Assembly: GCA_963805605.1 (NCBI GenBank)
Contig: CAWDUX010000002.1
Span: forward strand, 1,550,001-1,614,000
DNA from: Actinocatenispora sp963805605
GTDB taxonomy: Bacteria; Actinomycetota; Actinomycetes; Mycobacteriales; Micromonosporaceae
Direction of reading: 5' to 3'
DNA length: 64,000 nucleotides
Shown one piece after another: positions 56,535 through 64,000 of the stretch. The translations under genes and the position numbers were made by a program. The notes beneath the pieces were generated by a model. The model was not told the origin of the DNA and searched no databases. It worked only from the letters and a program-made list of their open reading frames with translations. Position 1 is the stretch's first letter. Each line of letters starts with the position of its first letter.

Positions 56535-56993
56535 TCATTCCGTAGGCCAGGACATCCGGACAGCAGTGCCGGGCCCGTCCGGGCGCGGGGCGACGTCGAG
56601 ATCGTCGACCAGGCCGGTCAGCAGCGCCAGGCCCATACCCGCCGTCACGGACTGTTCACCGAAAGGCTCGGACGAGCCGAGATCGCCGCTATAGGCGACA
56701 AGATCCACAGGGTCCGGCAGGGCGCCGGCCGCCACCCTGGTCTCGGCCGGGCCCCGGTCGAGTACCCGTACGGTGAACCGCTCGCCGTCGGTCATCTCCA
56801 CGTCGACGAGATCGGTCAGCAGATGCAGCTGGTGCAGCGCCACGGCCCGGGAGCAGGCTTCACCCACGGCGAGGCGTACCTCGTCGAGTAGCCCTTCGGC
56901 CACGCCCGCCCGACGCGCTACGGCGACCGCCACCAGACGGGCAGTCCGCACATGCGCCGGAGCCGGCGAGAACCCCAACCGAACCGTTGCCAT
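56535..56993 (-). CDS. Anti-sigma-factor-like HATPase protein, partner of BldG (ApgA/SCO3548-like)
   Basis: 152 residues with a GHKL/HATPase fold of the RsbW/SpoIIAB type: helix VRTARLVAVAVARRAG, N-box region LAVGEACSRAVALHQ, G1-like LDRGPAE and GMGLALLTGLVDDL, ending VRMSWPTE. In kinase-active relatives the N-box has Glu then Asn (E-x-x-x-N); here residue 49 is Arg, so Mg-ATP use is doubtful. It lies 11 bp after bldG on the same strand. In S. coelicolor the equivalent gene is co-transcribed with bldG (from memory). Probably a BldG-binding protein rather than a full sigma-factor kinase. Confidence 0.8.
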   Translation of the reverse strand: MATVRLGFSPAPAHVRTARLVAVAVARRAGVAEGLLDEVRLAVGEACSRAVALHQLHLLTDLVDVEMTDGERFTVRVLDRGPAETRVAAGALPDPVDLVAYSGDLGSSEPFGEQSVTAGMGLALLTGLVDDLDVAPRPDGPGTAVRMSWPTE

Positions 56994-57004
56994 CCGCCGA
57001 CCCG

Positions 57005-57442
57005 CTACTGACGGTCCGTCGCCGGCGGTACCGCCCGGTCTCCGGCCGGCCCACCCCCCGGCGCGTCGTCGCCGGCAGCTGAACCGGTATCCGTGTCGAC
57101 GGCGTCGTCGATCACCACAGCGGCCTCGACCGTGTCCACGATGGTGAAGATGCGGTCCAGCCCGGTGATCCGGAAGATCTTCAGGATCCGTTCATGCGCA
57201 CACACCAGCACAAAGGTGCCGCCCAGCGGACGTACCCGTTTGAGTCCGCCGACCAGCACACCCAACCCGGTCGAATCCAGGAACTCGACCCGGCGCAGAT
57301 CGACCACGAGCCGACGGACACCCTCCTCGACCAGCTCGACCAACCGCTGCCGGAGCTTCGGCGCGGTATAGACGTCGATCTCTCCGGTGACCTGTAACAC
57401 CGTGCGATCGGCGACGGTATCTGTCTGCAACAACAGCTCCAT
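57005..57442 (-). CDS. bldG: BldG-like anti-sigma factor antagonist (STAS domain)
   Basis: 145 residues from ATG 57442 (GGGAGG, 6-nt gap); the frame opens 6 codons earlier but without a ribosome site. Residues 1-112 closely follow S. coelicolor BldG as I recall it (GEIDVYTAPKLRQRLVELV, FLDSTGLGVLVGGLKRVR, ERILKIFRITGLDRIF). The phosphorylated serine is Ser57 in LDSTG, the same position as in BldG. The last 30 residues (Asp/Gly/Pro/Ala-rich) are extra. BldG controls development and antibiotic production by binding anti-sigma factors in its unphosphorylated form. Confidence 0.9.
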   Translation of the reverse strand: MELLLQTDTVADRTVLQVTGEIDVYTAPKLRQRLVELVEEGVRRLVVDLRRVEFLDSTGLGVLVGGLKRVRPLGGTFVLVCAHERILKIFRITGLDRIFTIVDTVEAAVVIDDAVDTDTGSAAGDDAPGGGPAGDRAVPPATDRQ

Positions 57443-57574
57443 ACAGAACCTCCCTGCCATCGACCGGCTGGCGCCGTGCGACCGAACGCCGCATCACTGC
57501 AACTGCGAACTCTACCGAGGACCCCACGCCAGGGGCGTAGCTCGGGCCACCGGTCACATGGCAGAGTTTCGGCG

Positions 57575-60004
57575 GTGGACGCACGGGACCTGCTGGGGCG
57601 ACTGAGTGCCGGGCGGCCGGTGGCCCCCGACGGTACCGGACCCGTCACGCACGTGCGGCAACTGCCCGCCCGGGACGGCGAGAGCGTGCCATGGCCGAGC
57701 TGGGTGCCCGACGAACTGCGCAGCACGCTGGCCGGGCAGGGCATCACCGCACCCTGGCGGCATCAGGTGGCCGCAGCTGAGGCCGTACACGCCGGCACCA
57801 GTACGGTCATCGCGACCGGTACCGCCTCCGGCAAGTCACTGGCCTACCAGCTGCCGGTGCTGGCCGACCTGCTCGCCGACGAGCGCACCACGGCGCTGTA
57901 CCTGGCGCCCACCAAGGCCCTCGCCGCCGACCAGCTCCGCGCCATCACCGCGCTGGTACCCACCGGAGCCGTCACGGTCGCCTGCTACGACGGCGACACC
58001 CCCGCCGCGGAACGCGACTGGGCCCGGCGGCATGCCCGGGTGCTACTGACCAATCCGGACATGGTGCACCGCGGGTTCCTTCCCGGACACCGCCGGTGGG
58101 CCACCTTCCTGCGCAGGTTGCGCTACGTGGTCATCGACGAATGCCACACCTACCGGGGCGTGTTCGGCTCGCACGTCGCGCAGGTACTGCGCCGGCTACG
58201 GCGGCTCACCGCCCGGTACGGGACGCCCGAGCCGGTCTTCATACTTGCCTCCGCGACGGTCGCCGATCCCGCCGACTCGGCGAGCCGACTCATCGGCGTA
58301 CCGGTGCGGGCCGTCACCGAGGACCATTCGCCGCGGGCGGCCCGTACGGTCGCGCTCTGGGAACCGCCGTTGCTGCCGATCCGCGACGCGCGCGGCGAAC
58401 ACGGGGCGCCGGTACGGACCTCCGCGCTGCGGGAGTCCGCCGATCTGCTGGCCGACCTCGTCACCTGCGGCGTACGGACCCTGACGTTCGTCCGGTCCCG
58501 TCGCGGTGCCGAACTGGTCGCGGCGATGGCCCGGCGGGCGGTGACCGAGGCGGTACCGGAACTGGGTGACGGGCGGATCGCCGCGTACCGGGCCGGCTAC
58601 CTGCCGGAGGAGCGTCGCGCGCTGGAACGGGCGCTGCGCTGCGGTGACCTGCTCGGACTCGCCGCCACCACGGCCCTGGAACTCGGCGTCGACGTGACCG
58701 GGCTCGACGCGGTCGTCCTCGCCGGCTACCCCGGAACCCTGGCCTCGCTGTGGCAGCAAGCCGGGCGGGCCGGCCGGTCCGGGACCGGCGAGGCGCTGTG
58801 CGTACTGGTCGGGCGGGACGACCCCCTCGACACGTACCTTCTGCACCATCCGGAGGCCATCTTCGACCGCCCGGTGGAGCGCACCGTGCTGGACCCCGCC
58901 AACCCGTACGTGCTGGGTCCGCACCTGTGCTGTGCCGCGGCCGAGATGCCGCTCACCGAGCAGGATCTGGCGTTGTTCGGTGGAGAGGTGGCGCGTACCA
59001 CGGTGGCTTCGCTGGTCGCGGTGAAGTCGCTGCGGTCCCGGCCCAGCGGCTGGTACTGGACCGACCGCAACCGGCCCGACGTGGACCTGCGCGGTGCCGG
59101 CGGCGAACCGGTCGCCGTGGTGGAGGCCGGTACGGGACGGCTGCTGGGCACCGTCGATGCCGGCGCCGCGCACAGCCAGGTCCATGCCGGTGCGGTCTAT
59201 CTTCATCAGGGCGCCTCCTTCGTGGTCGACGAGCTGGACCTCGCGGACTCGGTGGCGTTGGTGCACGCCGAGGAACCTGACTGGAGCACGCACGCCCGGG
59301 AACAGACCGACGTCTCGGTGGTCGGCACCACCCGTACGGTGGTGGCCGGACCGGTGTCGCTGCACCTGGGAGTCGTCGACGTGACCAGCCAGGTCGTGTC
59401 GTACCAGCGGAGACGCTCACCGGGCGGCGAGTTCATGGACGAACGACCACTCGATCTGCCGCCGCGACAGCTGCGTACCGTGGCGGTCTGGTACACGATC
59501 GAGCCCGCCACGCTGGCCGCCACCGGTCTCGCCGAGGCCGACCTACCCGGCTCGTTGCACGCCGCCGAACATGCCGCGATCGGTCTGCTGCCGTTGACCG
59601 CCACCTGCGACCGGTGGGACATCGGCGGATTGTCGACCGCAGCGCATCCGGACACCGCGCTGCCGACCGTCTTCGTGTACGACGGACATCCGGGCGGGGC
59701 CGGCTTCGCCGAACGCGGTTTCGGGGTCGCGCAGGGCTGGCTGGGTGCCACCCGGGACGCGATCCGCGCGTGCGGCTGCGAGACCGGCTGCCCCTCCTGC
59801 GTGCAGTCGCCCAAGTGCGGCAACGGCAACGACCCGTTGGACAAGGCCGGTGCCGTACAGGTGCTGGAACTGGTGCTCGCCGCGCTCGCCCGGACCGCTC
59901 CGGATCCCTGTGGCCCGGCCGGCCCGGATTCCCGCAGTTCCGCCGGCCCCGGCCTTGGCCCCGACCCCGATCTCGGCCCCCGTAGAGAGGATGGTGGATC
60001 GTGA
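57575..60004 (+). CDS. DEAD/DEAH helicase with DUF1998 (MrfA-like)
   Basis: 809 residues from GTG 57575. Helicase motifs: I TGTASGKSLAY, Ia LAPTKALAADQ, II VIDECHTY (DECH), III ASATVADP, and the second RecA domain with FVRSRRGAEL and QQAGRAGRSG. The C-terminal DUF1998 region carries four cysteines, CGCETGCPSC and PKCGNGND, which in the B. subtilis relative MrfA coordinate zinc. MrfA acts in repair of mitomycin-type DNA damage. The stop overlaps the next gene (GTGA). The bldG gene is divergent across 132 bp. Confidence 0.9.
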   Translation: MDARDLLGRLSAGRPVAPDGTGPVTHVRQLPARDGESVPWPSWVPDELRSTLAGQGITAPWRHQVAAAEAVHAGTSTVIATGTASGKSLAYQLPVLADLLADERTTALYLAPTKALAADQLRAITALVPTGAVTVACYDGDTPAAERDWARRHARVLLTNPDMVHRGFLPGHRRWATFLRRLRYVVIDECHTYRGVFGSHVAQVLRRLRRLTARYGTPEPVFILASATVADPADSASRLIGVPVRAVTEDHSPRAARTVALWEPPLLPIRDARGEHGAPVRTSALRESADLLADLVTCGVRTLTFVRSRRGAELVAAMARRAVTEAVPELGDGRIAAYRAGYLPEERRALERALRCGDLLGLAATTALELGVDVTGLDAVVLAGYPGTLASLWQQAGRAGRSGTGEALCVLVGRDDPLDTYLLHHPEAIFDRPVERTVLDPANPYVLGPHLCCAAAEMPLTEQDLALFGGEVARTTVASLVAVKSLRSRPSGWYWTDRNRPDVDLRGAGGEPVAVVEAGTGRLLGTVDAGAAHSQVHAGAVYLHQGASFVVDELDLADSVALVHAEEPDWSTHAREQTDVSVVGTTRTVVAGPVSLHLGVVDVTSQVVSYQRRRSPGGEFMDERPLDLPPRQLRTVAVWYTIEPATLAATGLAEADLPGSLHAAEHAAIGLLPLTATCDRWDIGGLSTAAHPDTALPTVFVYDGHPGGAGFAERGFGVAQGWLGATRDAIRACGCETGCPSCVQSPKCGNGNDPLDKAGAVQVLELVLAALARTAPDPCGPAGPDSRSSAGPGLGPDPDLGPRREDGGS

Positions 60005-61008
60005 GCACCCGCCCTGTCGCGGTCTTCGCGCTGCAGCCGGAACTGATCGGCGACATCTTCGCGGGGCCGCTGCTCGACCGGCTCCGCCAGCAGGTCGACT
60101 GCGATCCGACGAACGTACTGACCACCCTCGACACCGCGGCCAGCCAGGCACTGCTCGCCGGCGCCGATGTGCTGATCACCGGCTGGGGATGTCCGCGACT
60201 CGACGCCGCGGCGCTGGCCTACGCGCCACGGCTGCGGGCCGCCATCCACGCCGCCGGTTCGGTGAAAGGGCACACCACGCCGGAACTGTTCGCGGCCGGG
60301 GTGCTGGTGTCTTCGGCGGTCGAAGCCAACGCGCGGCCGGTCGCCGAGTTCACCGTGGCGGCGGCCGTTCTCGCCACCAAGCGTGCCTTCCGGCACGCGG
60401 CCGACTACCGGGCAGGTGGTGTGGCGCCGGGTTACCGCGCGGGCGAGGATTCCGGCTTGTACGGCGCTACGGTTGGGATCATCGGCGCATCGCGGATCGG
60501 CCGACTGGTGCTCGGCATGCTCGCCGATCACGGGGTACGCCGACTGGTGCACGACCCGTACCTGTCTGCGACCGACGCCCGGGAACTCGGCGCCGAGCCG
60601 GTGGACCTGGACACCCTCTGCCAACTGTCCGATGTGGTCAGTGTGCATGCCCCGGAGCTGCGCGCGACCCGGAACATGATCGACGACCGCCGGCTCGTAA
60701 TGATGCGCGACGGCGCCATTCTGATCAACACGGCGCGCGGCTCGCTGGTGGACACCGACGCGCTGGTACGACACTGTAAGGCGGGCCGCCTGGACGCGGT
60801 GCTGGATGTCACCGATCCCGAACCGCTGCCGGTCGGGCACCCGCTCCTGGGGTTGCCCAACGTGCTGTGCACGCCGCACCTCGCCGGTACCCGGGGGCGG
60901 GAACTGCGACGGTTCGGCGCCTTCGTCGTGTCCGAAGTGGAGCGTCTGGTCGCGGGCCGGCCGCTGGTCGGCCTGGTGGACCCGGCCGAGCTGTCCCGAC
61001 TGGCCTGA
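60001..61008 (+). CDS. D-isomer-specific 2-hydroxyacid dehydrogenase
   Basis: 335 residues, GTG start overlapping the helicase stop. The NAD-binding motif is VGIIGASRIGRLVLGM. The catalytic residues are Arg in NTARGSLVD, Glu in DVTDPEPLP and His in CTPHLAGT. The family oxidises or reduces 2-hydroxyacids with NAD(P); the exact substrate is unknown. Coupling with a DNA-repair helicase is common in actinomycete genomes in this region but unexplained. It is convergent with the Tad-locus genes, whose last member runs antisense under it. Confidence 0.9.
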   Translation: MSTRPVAVFALQPELIGDIFAGPLLDRLRQQVDCDPTNVLTTLDTAASQALLAGADVLITGWGCPRLDAAALAYAPRLRAAIHAAGSVKGHTTPELFAAGVLVSSAVEANARPVAEFTVAAAVLATKRAFRHAADYRAGGVAPGYRAGEDSGLYGATVGIIGASRIGRLVLGMLADHGVRRLVHDPYLSATDARELGAEPVDLDTLCQLSDVVSVHAPELRATRNMIDDRRLVMMRDGAILINTARGSLVDTDALVRHCKAGRLDAVLDVTDPEPLPVGHPLLGLPNVLCTPHLAGTRGRELRRFGAFVVSEVERLVAGRPLVGLVDPAELSRLA

Positions 61009-61457
61009 CCGGTCCGCTGGTCGCGCCGATCCGGCCCGCGGGCCGGTCCACGGCACACGACGCCACGGGACGGGGTCGCCGTGGTGGTGAACGTCTGCAC
61101 GGGACCGGCCCGGGCAACGGCGGTCGCCCGGCCGTACCGACCGGCTGGTCCGGGCGGCGTCACCGACACGTGCAGCTGGACCTCCAGCCCGCGTACGGTG
61201 CAGCTGTCCAACTCGGCACCATTTGCGGTGACGATCCGCGCTGCGTGTCCACATGCGGCGACCGACCCTTCGATGGCATGCACCGCACCGGCGAGCGCAC
61301 CCAGATCTGCGGCGGCGCCGGCCCGGTGTCTGGCGATGGCGGCGGACCCTACCTGGGCGCCGGCGAGACCCAGCAACAGCACGACCAGACCGACACCGAG
61401 CAGCAGTACCGACGCCGAACCGCGATCGGTGCGGTGATCGGCGCTCGACCCGCTCAT
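60528..61457 (-). CDS. Rv3654c-like secretion/Tad-associated protein, 3' end uncertain
   Basis: ATG 61457 overlaps the TadE stop (ATGA). The first 125 residues are family-like: DRGSASVLLLGVGLVVLLLG membrane helix, then AADLGALAGAVHAIEGSVAA and CGHAARIVTANGA. Family members end after about 100-130 residues, but here the frame stays open for another 180 residues, 480 nt of them antisense to the dehydrogenase gene. That part is basic and low-complexity and probably not under selection. Either the stop was lost or there is a frameshift near 61,080. Role: minor exported Tad/Flp component in mycobacteria-like loci. Confidence 0.6.
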   Translation of the reverse strand: MSGSSADHRTDRGSASVLLLGVGLVVLLLGLAGAQVGSAAIARHRAGAAADLGALAGAVHAIEGSVAACGHAARIVTANGAELDSCTVRGLEVQLHVSVTPPGPAGRYGRATAVARAGPVQTFTTTATPSRGVVCRGPARGPDRRDQRTGQASRDSSAGSTRPTSGRPATRRSTSDTTKAPNRRSSRPRVPARCGVHSTLGNPRSGCPTGSGSGSVTSSTASRRPALQCRTSASVSTSEPRAVLIRMAPSRIITSRRSSIMFRVARSSGACTLTTSDSWQRVSRSTGSAPSSRASVADRYGSCTSRRTP

Positions 61458-61873
61458 CGCGGGACACCGGGTTCCGGTTCGGCGACCGCGTCGGCCGAGA
61501 CGGTGAGGCCGGGCAGGACAGCACCCAACGGCCGTACCGAGGCGCGGACCGTGGCCCGGATCTGTCCGCCGTCGGAGGTTACGGACACTGCGGCGCCTGA
61601 TGGTGCGGCGCGGCTTCCGGCTGTGCTGCCGGAATCGCCACGTGCAGCGGCCCGCGCCGCCTGCCGGGCGGCATCGACACACTCCAGTTTGGTCAGGACC
61701 GCTGACACCGCGGTCAACGCGGCCAGCAGGAGCAGTACAACGGCGGGCATCGCGACCGCGAACTCCGCGGTCACCGATCCCCGGTCACGGCATCGACGGG
61801 GTGCATGGGGGACGCGGGCTGTGGGGGCCGGTGCGCTGCCGACCGGCCCCCGGCCGCGACGAGTCGTCGTCAC
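61454..61873 (-). CDS. TadE-family minor pilin-like protein (Rv3655c-like)
   Basis: 139 residues. A basic leader is followed by the TadE signature DRGSVTAEFAVAMPAVVLLL (Glu at position 5 of the hydrophobic segment after the Gly) and one membrane helix. The periplasm-like C-terminal part is Ala/Ser/Val-rich with a cysteine in LECVDAARQ. TadE pseudopilins assist Flp pilus assembly. Co-transcribed in the order flp-tadE-Rv3654c-like, with 4-bp coupling to the next gene. Confidence 0.8.
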   Translation of the reverse strand: MTTTRRGRGPVGSAPAPTARVPHAPRRCRDRGSVTAEFAVAMPAVVLLLLAALTAVSAVLTKLECVDAARQAARAAARGDSGSTAGSRAAPSGAAVSVTSDGGQIRATVRASVRPLGAVLPGLTVSADAVAEPEPGVPR

Positions 61874-61883
61874 GGCGTCCCGC

Positions 61884-62057
61884 TCAGCCCAGCGCCCGCT
61901 GGATGATCGCCGACAGTGCCGACTGAACGGCCCCGGATGTCAGCACCTTCAACAGCAGTCCCGCGAAGGCAACCGCGGCGATGGTGCCTACCGCGTACTC
62001 CGCGGTGTTCATGCCCTGGTCGCCTCGCAGGCGACCACGCATCCTCTGCCACAACAT
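61884..62057 (-). CDS. Flp-type major pilin-like small protein (DUF4244, Rv3656c-like)
   Basis: 57 residues from ATG 62057 (GGAGAAG upstream). The DQGMNTAEYAVGTIAAVAFA segment has the Gly-x-x-x-x-x-Glu-Tyr arrangement of Flp prepilins, cut after Gly by a prepilin peptidase, and continues into a single hydrophobic helix. It would be the shaft subunit of a Flp/Tad pilus. It lies 65 bp after tadC. Confidence 0.8.
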   Translation of the reverse strand: MLWQRMRGRLRGDQGMNTAEYAVGTIAAVAFAGLLLKVLTSGAVQSALSAIIQRALG

Positions 62058-62122
62058 CAGCGTTCTTCTCCTCTCCCGGCGCCGGGACCGTCCCGGCGCC
62101 GTCATCCCTGACCACTGGACGG

Positions 62123-62863
62123 TCAGGGCAGAACGGTGCCGAGCATGGAGACCACCACCGGCACCAGCCCGCCCGCGACGAAGGCGGGCAGGAAGCACAA
62201 CCCCAGGGGCAGTACGACCAGGACTCCGGCCCGCTGTGCCCTGGTTTCCAGTTCGGCCAGACGGGCGGACCTCAGGTCGTCGGCCAGTCGGTAGAGCGAC
62301 CGGGCGAGCGCGGCGCCGCTGCTGCTGCCGCGTACTGCCGCTGCGGCGAACCGGCGTGCGGCCGGTACGTCGTTCAGTGCGCTCCACGCCGACCCGGGTG
62401 CGGCACCGAGTTCCAGTGCACGACCCACCCGGTCCAGTCGCTCCCCCAGCGGTCCACCCAGCGCGGCGCCGACGGCCAGCACGGCGACGCTCGGCGGCGC
62501 CCCTGACCGCAGCGCGGCAGCGGTCAGGTCCAGCGCGAACGGCAGGTCGCCGTGTGCCCGGAGCCGGGCAGCCCGTACGCCGCGCGGTTCGGCCCGTCGG
62601 ATGATCCAGTCGACGGCGTAACCGGCCAGTGCACCGACCACCAGCCCGGGCCAGCCGGACACCAGCACGGCCACCGCGATGCCGACCGGCAGCGCCAGCA
62701 GGCGTGCCGGGAAGCGGGACCGGGACGGGCGCACTGGTGCGACCCGCAAACGGAGGGCGTGCAGCCGCCCGGTGGCACCTCGACGTCGCCGCAGGAGCAG
62801 CGGTATCCCGGCGGCCCCGACCAGGGCCGTGGCCCACAGCAGTGGCGGGGACCATCCCGTCAT
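62123..62863 (-). CDS. tadC: TadC-like type II secretion F-domain protein
   Basis: 246 residues with N-terminal membrane helices (about 5-20 and 55-85), a cytoplasmic T2SSF helical bundle (LPFALDLTAAALRSGAPPSV, then LERTQRAG-type LAELETRAQRAG) and a C-terminal helix pair (VLVVLPLGLCFLPAFVAGGL). It forms part of the inner-membrane platform of the pilus machine. ATG 62863 overlaps the TadB stop (ATGA). Confidence 0.85.
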   Translation of the reverse strand: MTGWSPPLLWATALVGAAGIPLLLRRRRGATGRLHALRLRVAPVRPSRSRFPARLLALPVGIAVAVLVSGWPGLVVGALAGYAVDWIIRRAEPRGVRAARLRAHGDLPFALDLTAAALRSGAPPSVAVLAVGAALGGPLGERLDRVGRALELGAAPGSAWSALNDVPAARRFAAAAVRGSSSGAALARSLYRLADDLRSARLAELETRAQRAGVLVVLPLGLCFLPAFVAGGLVPVVVSMLGTVLP

Positions 62864-63780
62864 GTCAGTGCCTCCACACCGTCGAGCCTGGCCAGTCGAC
62901 CGGTCCAGAGCACACCGGCGACCTGCAGGAGAAGGGTTGCCGCCGCGCAGGCGGCTCCGATCGCGGTGTGCAGCAGGACGTGCAGGGGGTCGGCGCCGAT
63001 CGCGTAGCCGAGTCCGAGCCCTGCAGCGGGCAGTAGCGCGAGCAGCACGGCGGTCGCGGTGGTCCCCGCGGTCTGGGCGAGCGCGCGACGCCGGACCTTC
63101 TCGCGGTCGGCCAGTTCGGTGTCCAGCCGTTCCAACAGTTCGGCCAGGGGTGCACCGGTGCGGGCGGCGAACTGCCAGGCGGAGGCAAGGCGGCTGGTCA
63201 CGGCGACCCGCGCGGGCTCAGCGTCGTGGCGCAGCACCGTCGTCGGATCGTCCGGTAACAACGGCGACGTGCCCTCGTCGACGACCGTAGCGGTCGCGAA
63301 ACCGTGGCCGGCCGACCTGCCGCCGCTGTCTGGTGACGGCCCGACCAGGCGGGGCCAGGCCCGACCCAGCGCGACGACCGGCGACAGTCCGGCACGCAGG
63401 TCGTCGGACAACGCGGTCACCGCATCGAGGGCGTCGGACCGTATCCGTTCAGCGTCACGGGCGCGCCGCCGCCGGAGCACCATCCGGACCAGGAACCCCG
63501 GGTAGCCGGCGCACGCCACCGCGGCGACCGGGCCGGCCAGCATCAGCCCGAGGAAGGCGCCGACGAGCGCCGCCCCGGCGACTGTGGTTCGTTCCGATCG
63601 TGCGGCCCGGCGCAACAGCGCGCGACCGACGTCGAGCGCTTCACCGGACTGCGCATTCGACGTCAGCCCGCGCAGCCGGCCCCGCGCCGCCAGCGCCGGA
63701 GCCGCCAGCGCGGCGGCGGCCAACACCACCAGCAGCGCGCCGACGGCCGCCGTTCCGGTGCTGGCCGCGTATGTGATCAT
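62860..63780 (-). CDS. tadB: TadB-like type II secretion F-domain protein
   Basis: 306 residues from ATG 63780, overlapping the TadA stop. Helices at about 5-30, 65-90 and two C-terminal ones. The T2SSF core reads DALDAVTALSDDLRAGLSPV and AWQFAARTGAPLAELLERLD. Second platform protein of the Tad system. An insertion of about 30 residues (PDSGGRSAGHGFATATVVDE) interrupts the core and looks like a flexible loop. Confidence 0.85.
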   Translation of the reverse strand: MITYAASTGTAAVGALLVVLAAAALAAPALAARGRLRGLTSNAQSGEALDVGRALLRRAARSERTTVAGAALVGAFLGLMLAGPVAAVACAGYPGFLVRMVLRRRRARDAERIRSDALDAVTALSDDLRAGLSPVVALGRAWPRLVGPSPDSGGRSAGHGFATATVVDEGTSPLLPDDPTTVLRHDAEPARVAVTSRLASAWQFAARTGAPLAELLERLDTELADREKVRRRALAQTAGTTATAVLLALLPAAGLGLGYAIGADPLHVLLHTAIGAACAAATLLLQVAGVLWTGRLARLDGVEALT

Positions 63781-64000
63781 CGAACGTCCACCGCAGACTG
63801 TCCACAAAGGATTGATGGCGGCCGGATGCCCCGGGCCTCGAGCAGCGCGACCAGTATTGGTGCCGCGCTGGACACGCCGGCGCGTTGCTGCCAGACGGGT
63901 TCGGCCGATACCCGCCCGGATGCATCGGCCACCAGCACGCAGATCTCGTCCATCGACCGCCCGGAGGACAGCCGCCGGAGATGGATCACCACCTGCAGCG
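63777..64000 (-). CDS. tadA: TadA/CpaF-type secretion ATPase, C-terminal part (cut by window edge)
   Basis: The last 74 codons are visible: VVIHLRRLSSGRSMDEICVL matches the conserved end of CpaF/TadA pilus ATPases, where the strand IHL and the R-x-L-x-x-G-x-R element precede a final beta region. The catalytic P-loop lies outside the window. A 4-bp overlap with tadB shows it is the upstream member of the Tad operon. Confidence 0.8.
   Translation of the reverse strand, partial: LQVVIHLRRLSSGRSMDEICVLVADASGRVSAEPVWQQRAGVSSAAPILVALLEARGIRPPSILCGQSAVDVR

Overview
The window is very high-GC DNA with dense operons, ATGA/GTGA stop-start overlaps and many GTG starts, typical of an actinomycete. A thymidylate kinase fused behind a major-facilitator transporter, together with TopA, HolB, RicT, HppA and a BldG orthologue in one neighbourhood, points to the Micromonosporaceae or a close relative; the genus cannot be fixed from the sequence alone. 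No rRNA, tRNA or CRISPR array was seen.

Layout. 0-4.3 kb: 3' part of ricT, a three-gene WXG/EbfC-type cluster, a degenerate YrdC-like gene and a membrane-anchored DUF4878-like protein. 4.3-10.3 kb: FUSC protein, cation/proton antiporter, ACT-domain protein, S53 peptidase. 10.5-15 kb: a TetR gene and a MarR-MFS drug-efflux operon that seem to share one operator type, then a small ankyrin protein. 15.1-21.1 kb: a peptide transporter and a fused double ABC exporter, which together carry three frameshifts and flank a 192-bp tandem repeat. 21.2-23.7 kb: a second MFS pump, a tiny CxxC protein and a secreted G1 peptidase. 23.9-27 kb: egtBCD for ergothioneine. 27.3-30.2 kb: a hypothetical protein, an FAD amine-oxidase-like enzyme and a small secreted protein. 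30.3-34.3 kb: holB and the MFS-tmk fusion. 34.7-42.8 kb: a fold-type III PLP enzyme, a tnpB-only insertion element, TetR, a membrane EEP phosphodiesterase, an aldonolactone-oxidase-like enzyme and a class C serine hydrolase with an operator-bearing leaderless promoter.

43-49.3 kb holds the most interesting unit: a PH-like/TPR protein, a membrane protein, a short Cys-containing protein and a 1268-residue CHAT-protease protein. They form two divergent arms and look like a conflict (defence) or signalling module.

49.4-64 kb returns to conserved chromosomal core: topA with a Lys-rich tail, a protein with a clamp-binding-like motif, a lipoprotein, hppA, an anti-sigma-like ATPase with bldG, a DUF1998 helicase, a hydroxyacid dehydrogenase and a Flp/Tad pilus operon that runs off the right edge. 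From memory, this order matches the topA/hppA/bldG/tad region of Streptomyces coelicolor. The accessory genes therefore look like insertions between core blocks (ricT | holB-tmk | topA-hppA-bldG-tad).
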